Assembly: GCF_014332695.1 (NCBI RefSeq)
Contig: NZ_MBUA01000001.1
Coordinates: 558,001 to 622,000 of the forward strand
Length of the DNA stretch: 64,000 bases
Source of the DNA: Flavihumibacter stibioxidans
Lineage (GTDB): Bacteria > Bacteroidota > Bacteroidia > Chitinophagales > Chitinophagaceae
Reading direction: 5' to 3'
Below, piece after piece: positions 51,378 through 59,612 of this stretch; the stretch's first letter is position 1, and every line of letters begins with the position of its first letter. The position numbers were made by a program, and so were the translations under genes. Under the pieces are notes generated by a model. The model was not told where the DNA came from. It searched no databases and saw only the letters and a list, made by a program, of their open reading frames with translations.

Positions 51378-52697
51378 ATGAAATTCAGAATAGGACCTAT
51401 TGTAACAATACTCTTGTTTGCCGGATTGCAGGTCTCGGCGCAGGACATATTAACGCTGGAGCAGGCAATTGCCCTGGCATTGAAAAACAACTATGACATC
51501 AGGCTGGCCAAAAATGATTCCAGTGCTTTTGCCCTTGATAACAGTTATGCCTATGCGGCATTCCTGCCCAGGCTCAATGCCAGTGCCAGCAAGGTCTGGA
51601 ATGTAAACGCCCAGAAACAGGAACTTGCCAATGGCACCAAAAGGGATACTTCAGGATTGAAATCAAACAACCTGCAGGCTGCAATCAACCTGAACTGGAC
51701 CCTGTTTGACGGAATGAAAATGTTTGCCACCCGCGACAGGCTGGCGGAACTGGAGAATCTCGGTGCCCTGGGCGTAAAGAGTCAGATGGTCAACACCGTT
51801 GCCAATGTGGTTTCCAATTACTACAGCATAGTAAGGCAGAAACAGCAGTTAAAAGCTATCATCGAACAGAAAAGCATCAGTGAAGAAAGGGTAAAACTGG
51901 CGGATAAAAAACTGAGTGTGGGGCTCGGTGCAAAACCCGAACTGCTGCAGGCCAAGGTTGACCTGAATGCCTATACAGCTTCACAACTTCAGCAAAACAC
52001 CCTCATTGAACAGCTGAAAGAACAGATGAACCAGTTGATCGGCATTGATAAGGCGGCTTATTATGATGTGCTTGATACCATTCCCATCAACTATGAGCTG
52101 ACACTTGATGCGGTGCGCAATGACCTCGACAACGGTAACCCACAGATGCTGATTGCCCGAAAAAACATCGACATTGCCAACCTTGTATTAAAGGAAAGAA
52201 GAGCCGAAAAATATCCGATCCTGAATTTTAATTCTGCCTATAATTTCAACCGGCTTCAAAACAAAGCGGTCATCAATACTTTTACCCCCCTCTTTAACCA
52301 GAACCTTGGATTCAACTATGGCTTCAGCCTGAGCATTCCCATCCTGAACGGGTTTAACACCAGGAGGCTGGAGCAGCAGGCCCGTATAGATATCCTGCAG
52401 CAGGAACTATTGTTCGACAACCAGCGCACCCTGCTCGATGTACAGGTGAACAATGCTTTCAAGGATTATGAACTTCAGAAAAAGAACCTGAAACTCGAGG
52501 AGGAAAACATACTCCTGGCCAGGGAAAACGTATTCATTGCCCTTGAGAGATTCAAACAGGGAGTAAGCACTTATCTGGAACTGCGGGAAGCCCAGATCAG
52601 CCTCGAAGACGCCTACAACAGGCTTATCTCGGCACGCTTCAACGCTAAGCTTGCAGAAACGGAGTTGATGAGACTGAAGGGCGATATTATTCAATAG
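51378..52697 (+). CDS. TolC family outer-membrane channel
   Basis: 439 residues with a signal peptide (cleavage near VSAQD, about residue 22). Two outer membrane efflux protein (OEP) repeats are recognisable: LTLEQAIALALKNNYDIRLAKND at the start of the first, and long heptad-rich helices around 150-230 and 330-420. The C-terminus GVSTYLELREAQISLEDAYNRLISARFNAKLAETELMRLKG is typical. Completes the export path for the RND pump. Ends 68 bases before purE. Confidence 0.92.
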   Translation: MKFRIGPIVTILLFAGLQVSAQDILTLEQAIALALKNNYDIRLAKNDSSAFALDNSYAYAAFLPRLNASASKVWNVNAQKQELANGTKRDTSGLKSNNLQAAINLNWTLFDGMKMFATRDRLAELENLGALGVKSQMVNTVANVVSNYYSIVRQKQQLKAIIEQKSISEERVKLADKKLSVGLGAKPELLQAKVDLNAYTASQLQQNTLIEQLKEQMNQLIGIDKAAYYDVLDTIPINYELTLDAVRNDLDNGNPQMLIARKNIDIANLVLKERRAEKYPILNFNSAYNFNRLQNKAVINTFTPLFNQNLGFNYGFSLSIPILNGFNTRRLEQQARIDILQQELLFDNQRTLLDVQVNNAFKDYELQKKNLKLEEENILLARENVFIALERFKQGVSTYLELREAQISLEDAYNRLISARFNAKLAETELMRLKGDIIQ

Positions 52698-52765
52698 AAA
52701 ATCTGTTCTTTTGCCCAATACTTAAACCAGACCACCCAAACAGGCCAAAAATACAAAGACCGAAA

Positions 52766-53320
52766 ATGAACACATCCACCCAGCCTCACACTTCAAACCT
52801 CAATCTGCAGCCTGTAGTTGGTATCATTATGGGCTCCGACTCCGACCTTCCCATCATGCAGGCGGCTGCGGATATGCTGCAACAGTTTGGGATTGCGTAC
52901 GAACTGACTGTGGTATCGGCACACAGGACACCAAAAAGAATGGTTGACTATGCAACGGGAGCAAGGGAAAGAGGATTGAAACTGATCATTGCCGGAGCGG
53001 GTGGTGCGGCTCATTTACCCGGAATGGTGGCTTCACTGACGCCTTTACCTGTTATCGGTGTTCCCATTAAATCATCCAACTCCATTGACGGCTGGGATTC
53101 TGTGCTGTCCATCCTGCAAATGCCGAACGGTATTCCGGTGGCAACTGTTGCCTTGAATGCTGCAAAAAACGCGGGTATCCTGGCCGCATCAGTGATCGGT
53201 TCTTTTGATACCACCATCGGCGACCGGGTAGCCGCTTACAAAGCAGAACTGGAACAGGAAGTTCTCAAAAAAGTTGGAAAACTGAAAACGGATGGGCAGC
53301 CGAATCAGTTTGATGTCTGA
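52766..53320 (+). CDS. purE: N5-carboxyaminoimidazole ribonucleotide mutase
   Basis: Rearranges the product of PurK to carboxyaminoimidazole ribonucleotide. 184 residues, class I PurE. GIIMGSDSDLPIM (about 19-31) and VSAHRTPKRM (about 51-60) hold the active-site Ser/Asp and His, and AGAGGAAHLPGM and GVPI complete the site. Its first 17 residues are a polar lead that could be trimmed to an internal start, but no strong signal chooses one. Separated from purK by the RND operon; it may be transcribed from the tolC gene. Confidence 0.94.
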   Translation: MNTSTQPHTSNLNLQPVVGIIMGSDSDLPIMQAAADMLQQFGIAYELTVVSAHRTPKRMVDYATGARERGLKLIIAGAGGAAHLPGMVASLTPLPVIGVPIKSSNSIDGWDSVLSILQMPNGIPVATVALNAAKNAGILAASVIGSFDTTIGDRVAAYKAELEQEVLKKVGKLKTDGQPNQFDV

Positions 53321-53347
53321 TGTCTGGATTATCCGCCGGCCTTCACA

Positions 53348-54973
53348 TCAAACTGAAATGATGACAAACTTCTGTTCTGTCGTGAGCGAGTTGTCATAAA
53401 TCTTTCTGATAATATCCCTGCCATATCTGGCATACCAGGGCATAAAGTTTTCAACGCGTTCCTGAAGCCCGCCGTTGGGAAAGATGGCCGCCCTTATGGT
53501 ACGGATCTGGCCCGACTGGTCACTGAACTTACGCTTCTCCGCACGCAGAAGCTTTTTCTCGAGTCCCTTCAGTTGCTTCAGCATCTTCGCCTCCAGGGCA
53601 TTCACATGGGTTTCCAGGGTTTTATCAATATTTCCGCTGATCTTTCGCAGGTGCTCATAAAACGCACTGGTATCGCGGATTTCGCTGGTCAGGTGAACCT
53701 GCGCAGCACTGTCGCGCTTAACCAGTTCATCCAGCAATGCCTGTTCAGTTTGAAAGAAATCAGTTATACTGAATCCAAGCCTGTGTATCTTTTCTTCCCA
53801 TTTCTTTTCAACCAGTAACAAGGAATTGCGTAATACCTGCACCGGATACGGCACTTTGTAGTGATGGAACAATTCCTTCAACTCCAGCCAGTAAGCCAGT
53901 TCTCCCCCACCACCGATAAAGGCAATATTGGGAAGTATCGTTTCCTGGTAAAGTCCGCGGAGTATAACATTGGGACTGAAGCGTTCCGGATGTTCAATGA
54001 TCTCGCGTTTCATTTCATCTGCCGTGAAACTGATGGCAGTATCCACCACAAAAAAACCATCACCCTGTTTCTCTATCCGGTTCCGGATATCGTCTTTCAG
54101 GTAAAACACATTGATCTCCCTGGGATTGGCCTGAACTTTATATTTCTCACCAAGTTTGGCATTGGTTGAGGCTACCACACGGGAAGCTGTATGGTGAAAA
54201 AGATCGTCTTCAAAAACCCTGGTCATTTCCCTCTTCAGCAATGGATGATCAGGAATCAGCACCACCAGCCCGTATTCGGCGAATAGATTGTGCAACAACC
54301 TGAAAGTCGCAGTCTGCACATCCGGACTTTCCAGGTAACAGGTACGTATAAGCGCCATTAATTCCTTTCCATGCGGCTGAACAGACAGTTCGCCATCAAT
54401 TCTGTTTACAAGTTGGTCCAGGCCTTTTGTTTTCATCCTTCCAACGGCACCTTTCTGGCTGGTATTCCAGACCAGTTTTTCCCCGCCCAGAAAAATCTTC
54501 CCCAACTCTTCCAGGTCAGCATCTTCCGTACCGATATAAAAGACCGGAACAAACTGAAGGTAGGGATGCTGCTCCTGTAACCGTTCCGCCAGTTTGATGG
54601 CATGAATGGTTTTATAGATAAAATAGAGGTAGCCGCTGAAAATATTAGGCTGGTGTGCCGTACAAACCGTGAAAGTATTGGCGGATGCGAGTTTTTCAAT
54701 ATTGGCATTCACGCGGTCCAAAGCCACCGGGCTTACGTGATCCCGACCACTGCAAGCCTCCAGCGATGCATACTGGGTCCGCAGGACTTCTACCAGGGCT
54801 TCCCGGTTCACCGGTGCAGACTCCCTAGCCCTGATGGCATCTACAAGCCCCTGGTCATTCACGTTATGCTCAAAAAACGGGCGCAGGTCATTGTTCCCTG
54901 AAACATAATCTGTTACTATCTCGTTGAAATATCCTGTCTGCCGGAAATCCATTAAAATACTGCTGCTGTCCAT
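53348..54973 (-). CDS. bshC: Bacillithiol biosynthesis cysteine-adding enzyme
   Basis: Last step of bacillithiol synthesis: adds cysteine to glucosaminyl-malate. From the ATG at 54973 the protein is 541 residues and begins MDSSSILMDFRQTGYFNEIV, as in characterised BshC. Motifs such as CTAHQPNIFSGYLYFIYKTIHAIKLA, PVFYIGTEDADLEEL and VILRGLYQETILPNIAFIGGGGELAYWLEL are family hallmarks, and a C-terminal coiled coil is present. A longer frame (to 55081) would overlap the DadA-like gene. Links functionally to the YfiT-like gene at 21.6 kb. Confidence 0.94.
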   Translation of the reverse strand: MDSSSILMDFRQTGYFNEIVTDYVSGNNDLRPFFEHNVNDQGLVDAIRARESAPVNREALVEVLRTQYASLEACSGRDHVSPVALDRVNANIEKLASANTFTVCTAHQPNIFSGYLYFIYKTIHAIKLAERLQEQHPYLQFVPVFYIGTEDADLEELGKIFLGGEKLVWNTSQKGAVGRMKTKGLDQLVNRIDGELSVQPHGKELMALIRTCYLESPDVQTATFRLLHNLFAEYGLVVLIPDHPLLKREMTRVFEDDLFHHTASRVVASTNAKLGEKYKVQANPREINVFYLKDDIRNRIEKQGDGFFVVDTAISFTADEMKREIIEHPERFSPNVILRGLYQETILPNIAFIGGGGELAYWLELKELFHHYKVPYPVQVLRNSLLLVEKKWEEKIHRLGFSITDFFQTEQALLDELVKRDSAAQVHLTSEIRDTSAFYEHLRKISGNIDKTLETHVNALEAKMLKQLKGLEKKLLRAEKRKFSDQSGQIRTIRAAIFPNGGLQERVENFMPWYARYGRDIIRKIYDNSLTTEQKFVIISV

Positions 54974-55043
54974 GCTGAAATTGTTGAACTGATAAAAGTT
55001 ATAACAATCAATCTGTAATAAAGTTAAACAAGTTGCCTCCTGT

Positions 55044-56291
55044 TCAGGCAAACCTTTCCGGTTGATAAGGCGCCAGGTCAACAGAAGTTTTTTCTTCGTT
55101 CAGCAATTCGCTGACCAGTTTGCCGGTACCCGCCCCCAGGCTCATTCCGATCATGGCGTGTCCGGTTGCCACCACCAGGTTCCCGATCGCGCGGCTCCTG
55201 CCGATATAAGGAAGCCCATCCGCGGAACAGGGACGGAAACCATACCAAACATCGGCTTCAGCGGCTGCCGGTAATACATAATCCGGGAAATATCCTTTCA
55301 CGGCATTCAAAATCCCTTCCACCCTGCTGAGCCTCGGCGGGTTTCTGGTAGATGTGATCTCCATGGTTCCCCCCATGCGTAGTTTATTGCCGTCCATCGG
55401 TGTCAGCGCCACACGGCCTTCCATCAATACTGCAGGATGATTGAGTTTATTGGGAGAGTCTTCAAGGGTTACAGAATAACCCCTGCCACCAACCAGGGGT
55501 AATTTGATTCCCAGTTGCGATGCCAGTTCGCGGCTCCAGGACCCGGAGGCCAGCACAACCGCATCAGCCTCATAAGCGTCTTTGGCGGTTTTCACCTTTT
55601 TGATTTTACCGGAATTGCTTTCAAAACCGGTAACTGCTTCATTCGGCCGGAAGGTCACCCCAGCCTGTTTCAGGTAAGTCAACAGGCTTTGCATCACTTT
55701 ATTCGGGTATACATGGGCGTCACACTTAAAATAAAGCGCGCCTTTGATGTTCAGCCGGGTCTGGGGCTCCATCGCCTGCACTTCCTGCTGTGTCAGCACT
55801 ACCGCATCTAGGCCCAGTTTTACCGCATCCCCGCAAAAGTGATGGGCATATTCTTCCTTCTCAGGCGTTTGAAAATATTCCAGCAGCCCCTTGTGTTCAT
55901 AAGCCAGGTCAAAACCGGGGATCGATTGCCAGCTTTCATAACACTGCTGGCTGAAAATTGCGATATCGCGAAGCGGAACCGCCGCAGCCTTCACTTTTTC
56001 GGGAGTGGCGCTTTTCATGAATTTTAATCCCCAATCAATCAAACCCCAATCCAGCCTGGGTTGTACGTAAAACGGGCTGCGGGAATTGAACATCCATTTA
56101 AGTCCCTGCTTTACAATGCCCGGTGTAGCCAGGGGAACAAAATGTGAAGGGCAAACATAACCGGCATTTCCGTAACTGCAGTTATTCAGGAGATCGTCTT
56201 TATCGATTATGGTAACATCCCAGCCGTTTTGAACAAGGTAGAACGCAGAGCTGAGACCAACGATTCCACCCCCAATGATGATTGCCTTCAT
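55044..56291 (-). CDS. FAD-dependent D-amino-acid dehydrogenase-like oxidoreductase
   Basis: From the ATG at 56291 the protein is 415 residues and starts MKAIIIGGGIVGLSSAFYLV, a clear FAD-binding GxGxxG of the DAO fold. Later blocks include DLLNNCSYGNAGYVCPSHFVPLATPG (typical of DadA and hydroxyproline dehydrogenases), FKCDAHVYPNKVMQSL and GFRPCSADGLPYIGR near the C-terminus. Substrate is probably a D-amino acid or related imino acid; no partner genes of hydroxyproline catabolism are adjacent. It lies 70 bases upstream of bshC. Confidence 0.85.
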   Translation of the reverse strand: MKAIIIGGGIVGLSSAFYLVQNGWDVTIIDKDDLLNNCSYGNAGYVCPSHFVPLATPGIVKQGLKWMFNSRSPFYVQPRLDWGLIDWGLKFMKSATPEKVKAAAVPLRDIAIFSQQCYESWQSIPGFDLAYEHKGLLEYFQTPEKEEYAHHFCGDAVKLGLDAVVLTQQEVQAMEPQTRLNIKGALYFKCDAHVYPNKVMQSLLTYLKQAGVTFRPNEAVTGFESNSGKIKKVKTAKDAYEADAVVLASGSWSRELASQLGIKLPLVGGRGYSVTLEDSPNKLNHPAVLMEGRVALTPMDGNKLRMGGTMEITSTRNPPRLSRVEGILNAVKGYFPDYVLPAAAEADVWYGFRPCSADGLPYIGRSRAIGNLVVATGHAMIGMSLGAGTGKLVSELLNEEKTSVDLAPYQPERFA

Positions 56292-56381
56292 GTCAGGAAA
56301 TAAAGATTCAAATGTTGAAAGCATAAAAATAAGAACAGATGGCGGGATTAAATTAAATTCGTAGTAAAGGATTGCTGCCAG

Positions 56382-57671
56382 ATGGAAACCTACGGAAAAA
56401 TATTACTGATTGCCATGCCGGCATTTCTCCTGCTGGTATTATTTGAAAAATGGTATGGCTGGCGCAGGGGTTTTGATACCGTGCGGAATATGGATATGAT
56501 TTCCAGCCTCAGTTCCGGAATAACCAATGTTACCAAAGATGTGCTGGGACTGAGTATCGCCATTATCAGCTATGGCTGGCTGGTGGATCATCTGGCCGTA
56601 TTAAAAGTGCCGGATGGTTGGATGACCTACTTAGTGGCGTTTGTTGTGCTTGATTTTGCGGGCTACTGGACACACCGGATTGCACATGAGTACAATTTTT
56701 TCTGGAACAACCACATCATTCACCACAGTAGTGAGGAGTTCAACCTTGCCTGCGCGCTCAGGCAAAGCATCTCCTCCATCGTCAAGATCTTTGCTATTTT
56801 CCTGTTGCCGGCAGCCCTGCTGGGAGTGCCGGAAAACGTAATTGCAGTTATTGCCCCGCTCCACCTGTTCGCCCAGTTCTGGTACCATACCAGGCATATC
56901 AAAAAAATGGGCTGGCTGGAATATATCATAGTAACGCCATCGCATCATCGCGTGCATCATGCGTTGAACCCTGAATACCTCGATAAAAATTACTCGCAAA
57001 TTTTCATTTTCTGGGACAAACTTTTCGGCACATACCAGGAGGAACTGGAATCTGTGCCGCCTGTTTATGGCATTACCCGGCCCGTTCAGACCTGGAATCC
57101 TATCAGGATAAATTTCCAGCACTTATGGCTGTTGATCCTGGATGCCTGGAGGGCGGCTGACTGGAGAGATAAATTTCGCATCTGGCTGATGCCCACGGGA
57201 TGGCGCCCTTCAGATGTGGCGGCAAAATATCCCGTTTTTAAAATTGGCGATCCCTATCATTTTGAAAAATATGATCCCCGGGTTTCAACGGGCATGCATA
57301 TCTGGAGTTGGGTGCAGATAACATTCTGCCTGTTGTTCATCAGTTATCTTTTTGGAAATATTGCCACTATAGGCTCACCGGCCATGTTTTTATACGGTTT
57401 GTATGTATTCCTGATGGTGTACGCTTATACAGAACTGATGGATAAAAACCCCAATGCGCTGGCCTGGGAAATTATCAAGAATATAATGGGGCTGTCCATC
57501 CTTTACGCTCAAGGCGATTGGTTCGGTGCCAGTTACCTTGGACCATTCATCAAACCCTTGCTGACAGCCTATTTCGCAGGCTCGACCTTTGTCGTAGCCT
57601 GGTTCGCCAACCAGTTCCGTAAGGAAAGGTCAGGTTTACAGGATGCCCCCCCCTCCCACCACCTCGCCTAA
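56382..57671 (+). CDS. Sterol desaturase/fatty-acid hydroxylase family membrane protein
   Basis: 429 residues, several membrane segments. The diiron histidine clusters HRIAHEYNFFWNNHIIHHSSEEFN (about 95-119), HLFAQFWYHTRHIKK and HHRVHHALN (about 190-198) are complete, and the N-terminal half fits the PF04116 fold. An extra C-terminal membrane region of about 130 residues is common in Bacteroidota members. The substrate may be a lipid, carotenoid or fatty acid; this cannot be decided. Divergent from the DadA-like gene; followed by a heptamer repeat. Confidence 0.85.
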   Translation: METYGKILLIAMPAFLLLVLFEKWYGWRRGFDTVRNMDMISSLSSGITNVTKDVLGLSIAIISYGWLVDHLAVLKVPDGWMTYLVAFVVLDFAGYWTHRIAHEYNFFWNNHIIHHSSEEFNLACALRQSISSIVKIFAIFLLPAALLGVPENVIAVIAPLHLFAQFWYHTRHIKKMGWLEYIIVTPSHHRVHHALNPEYLDKNYSQIFIFWDKLFGTYQEELESVPPVYGITRPVQTWNPIRINFQHLWLLILDAWRAADWRDKFRIWLMPTGWRPSDVAAKYPVFKIGDPYHFEKYDPRVSTGMHIWSWVQITFCLLFISYLFGNIATIGSPAMFLYGLYVFLMVYAYTELMDKNPNALAWEIIKNIMGLSILYAQGDWFGASYLGPFIKPLLTAYFAGSTFVVAWFANQFRKERSGLQDAPPSHHLA

Positions 57672-57676
57672 AAACC

Positions 57677-57704
57677 CATTCACCATTCACCATTCACCAT
57701 TCAC
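57677..57704. repeat. Tandem heptamer CATTCAC, four copies
   Basis: Four exact direct copies of CATTCAC between the sterol-desaturase-like gene and the GH140-like gene. The same core recurs as an 8-base tandem on the minus strand at 21608-21639, so it looks like a dispersed genomic minisatellite family. Confidence 0.85.
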
Positions 57705-57708
57705 CGTT

Positions 57709-59118
57709 TCATTCCCCGGGCGGCCTATACTGATATTCTGGATTGTCCAGAACAACTACCCAATCCTGCCCTGGTCCCTGGGTCGGGGGTTTGATCTCCA
57801 GGATATCATGCCTGTAGGTTGAAATGCCCCTGACCAAATGACCAATCCGCGGATCATAATACCATATCTTGATATCTGAACTTTTCATGAAACGGGTATC
57901 CACTCTGATAGTTTTTCCCACCGGCATATAGATCATCGCATAATCGTTGTCTTTACCGCGGAATGCAGCAATAAATTCCCCTTTTTTACCCTGTCCGTCC
58001 ACAATCATAGCCGGATCATAAATCCGGCCGGTAAAAGGCCGGCATTCCATCAGTTTGCGTAGAAAACCAACACTGTAGGCGCCCGGACGATCCAGTCCCG
58101 CTGTCCAGCTCCAGTCTGCATGTGTGATCGGCTCTTCCCTTTCACTGTAAAATTGCCATACACCATGGTGCCCGTATGTAACCCCGCAGCCACCCGCGAA
58201 TACGGATCGGTAAGCCTGCTTCCTGACATCATAATCGGTGAAATAACCGTTTTTGGGATCCCATTTCGGCCAGGGATTCACCGGATGGTCTTCGTAATTG
58301 GGCTCCGCATCCAGCGTAGGTTTGGGGGAAGGAAGTTTGTAATCGTGCTGGATCATCTCCCAAACAGGCACATCATGACCATTGCCGTGACCGCTCTGCA
58401 TGGTATTCATATTCAGCCAGGGCTCTGAATGCAGGTACCTGGAGCTGCTTTCCCCACCCGAAGTATGATAGGTGATAAAAGCCTGGTAATTCGTTCCCTC
58501 TCTCAGTCCACGGGCCATTGCTTGCCAGATCGGCAGCCAGTTGCTGGTATCCTTCCTGGCTGGCCTGTCGCCCCCCAGCATCCAGATGACATTTTCTTCA
58601 TTTTTGTACCTGTCGCCCAGCCATTTTCCATAAGAATAGGCATTGCGCTCATTAAAAATGGCCGGACCATCACCCCAGTTCCTGGTCACTTTATCGCCCC
58701 ATGTTGGGAGCAATGCAATAAACATGTCTTTTTCCGCTGCCATCCGGATGGTCGTATCAATCAGATTGAAATACCTTTCATTCGGGGTCTCAGGGTTGAA
58801 ATTTTTTAAAGGCAGGGAATTATACTGATTGGGTTTTTTAAGGCCGTCGTGCTCTGCAAGAATGGCTGCCTGGATAACATTAAAACCTTTCGCATAACGG
58901 TCATTGAGATAAGTCTGTACCTCTTCAAAGGTCAGCCGGTGAAACAACTCCCAGGCAGTATCACCCAGCCAGAAAAATGGACTTCCATTGGATGTTTCCA
59001 GGGAATGGGCGTCGGCGCTTACCCGCATGCGTCCATGTTTCCAGCGATGCTGGGCCTTTAGGGAACAGCTCAAAATCATCATCAATATAAATACCAGCGG
59101 GTATCTGTTTTTTTTCAT
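57709..59118 (-). CDS. GH140/DUF4038-family glycoside hydrolase
   Basis: From the ATG at 59118 the protein is 469 residues with a signal peptide ending near SLKAQ. The TIM-barrel opening RMRVSADAHSLETSNGSPFFWLGDTAWELFHRLTFEEVQTYLNDR and the VIWMLGGDRPA strand are typical of the family, whose characterised members include the pectin RG-II apiosidase. Short domain at the C-terminus (YRHDILEIKPPTQGPGQDWVVVL). The target is presumed to be a plant or plant-like polysaccharide. It is not attached to the PUL. The longer frame would start with TTG. Confidence 0.82.
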   Translation of the reverse strand: MKKNRYPLVFILMMILSCSLKAQHRWKHGRMRVSADAHSLETSNGSPFFWLGDTAWELFHRLTFEEVQTYLNDRYAKGFNVIQAAILAEHDGLKKPNQYNSLPLKNFNPETPNERYFNLIDTTIRMAAEKDMFIALLPTWGDKVTRNWGDGPAIFNERNAYSYGKWLGDRYKNEENVIWMLGGDRPARKDTSNWLPIWQAMARGLREGTNYQAFITYHTSGGESSSRYLHSEPWLNMNTMQSGHGNGHDVPVWEMIQHDYKLPSPKPTLDAEPNYEDHPVNPWPKWDPKNGYFTDYDVRKQAYRSVFAGGCGVTYGHHGVWQFYSEREEPITHADWSWTAGLDRPGAYSVGFLRKLMECRPFTGRIYDPAMIVDGQGKKGEFIAAFRGKDNDYAMIYMPVGKTIRVDTRFMKSSDIKIWYYDPRIGHLVRGISTYRHDILEIKPPTQGPGQDWVVVLDNPEYQYRPPGE

Positions 59119-59612
59119 CAACCAGTGTGTTTTACAACAACAAATAAACAAATTTATCAAGTGAGGAAGCCTGTATCTAATGGTTTCCCTTTATCAATAA
59201 CGCAAAAAAGGGGTATAACGATATATGAATTCCCTTTCAATACATTTAATGGCTGATTGCATATCTTCTGTCCGCCAGTTCAGGCATTCTTTCAATGCAG
59301 GCACCCTAAAAATGTTATATGTCTTCGGATTTTCGCCTGAACCGGTCCGCGAATTTGTCAATGATTCCGGTACAACGGGAATGTCCGGATGAGAAATCCT
59401 GAAACTTGATCATACCGGCAAAAGAATGACATCTGGAGCAACGGTAAACCCGTTTGCTGGATAACCCGAATCCGCGTCCGTTGCCTGGTAATACACACCA
59501 TGCGTGAACAAAAGTTGAACAGCATCGGCTCCCGGTATGACAAACGGTCGGAATGTTTCAGCAATTATGATTAACTTTTTACTGATTTTTACAGTCAACC
59601 CAATTGCTGCAT
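59119..59612. other. Gap of about 490 bases with no recognisable gene
   Basis: Separates the GH140-like and molybdoenzyme genes, which are divergent. It contains a 55-codon plus-strand frame (59225-59392, starting MNSLSIHL) and a TAACTTTTT near-match to a -7 box at about 59575, 30 bases before the molybdoenzyme start. Neither gives a protein I recognise, and a [2Fe-2S] small subunit that might be expected here is not found. Confidence 0.5.

Noticed and set aside
59225-59392. 55-codon plus-strand frame in the GH140-molybdoenzyme gap
   Set aside because: Clean start and stop but no family resemblance, no ribosome-binding or promoter signal and no conserved context; mentioned only as part of the gap.
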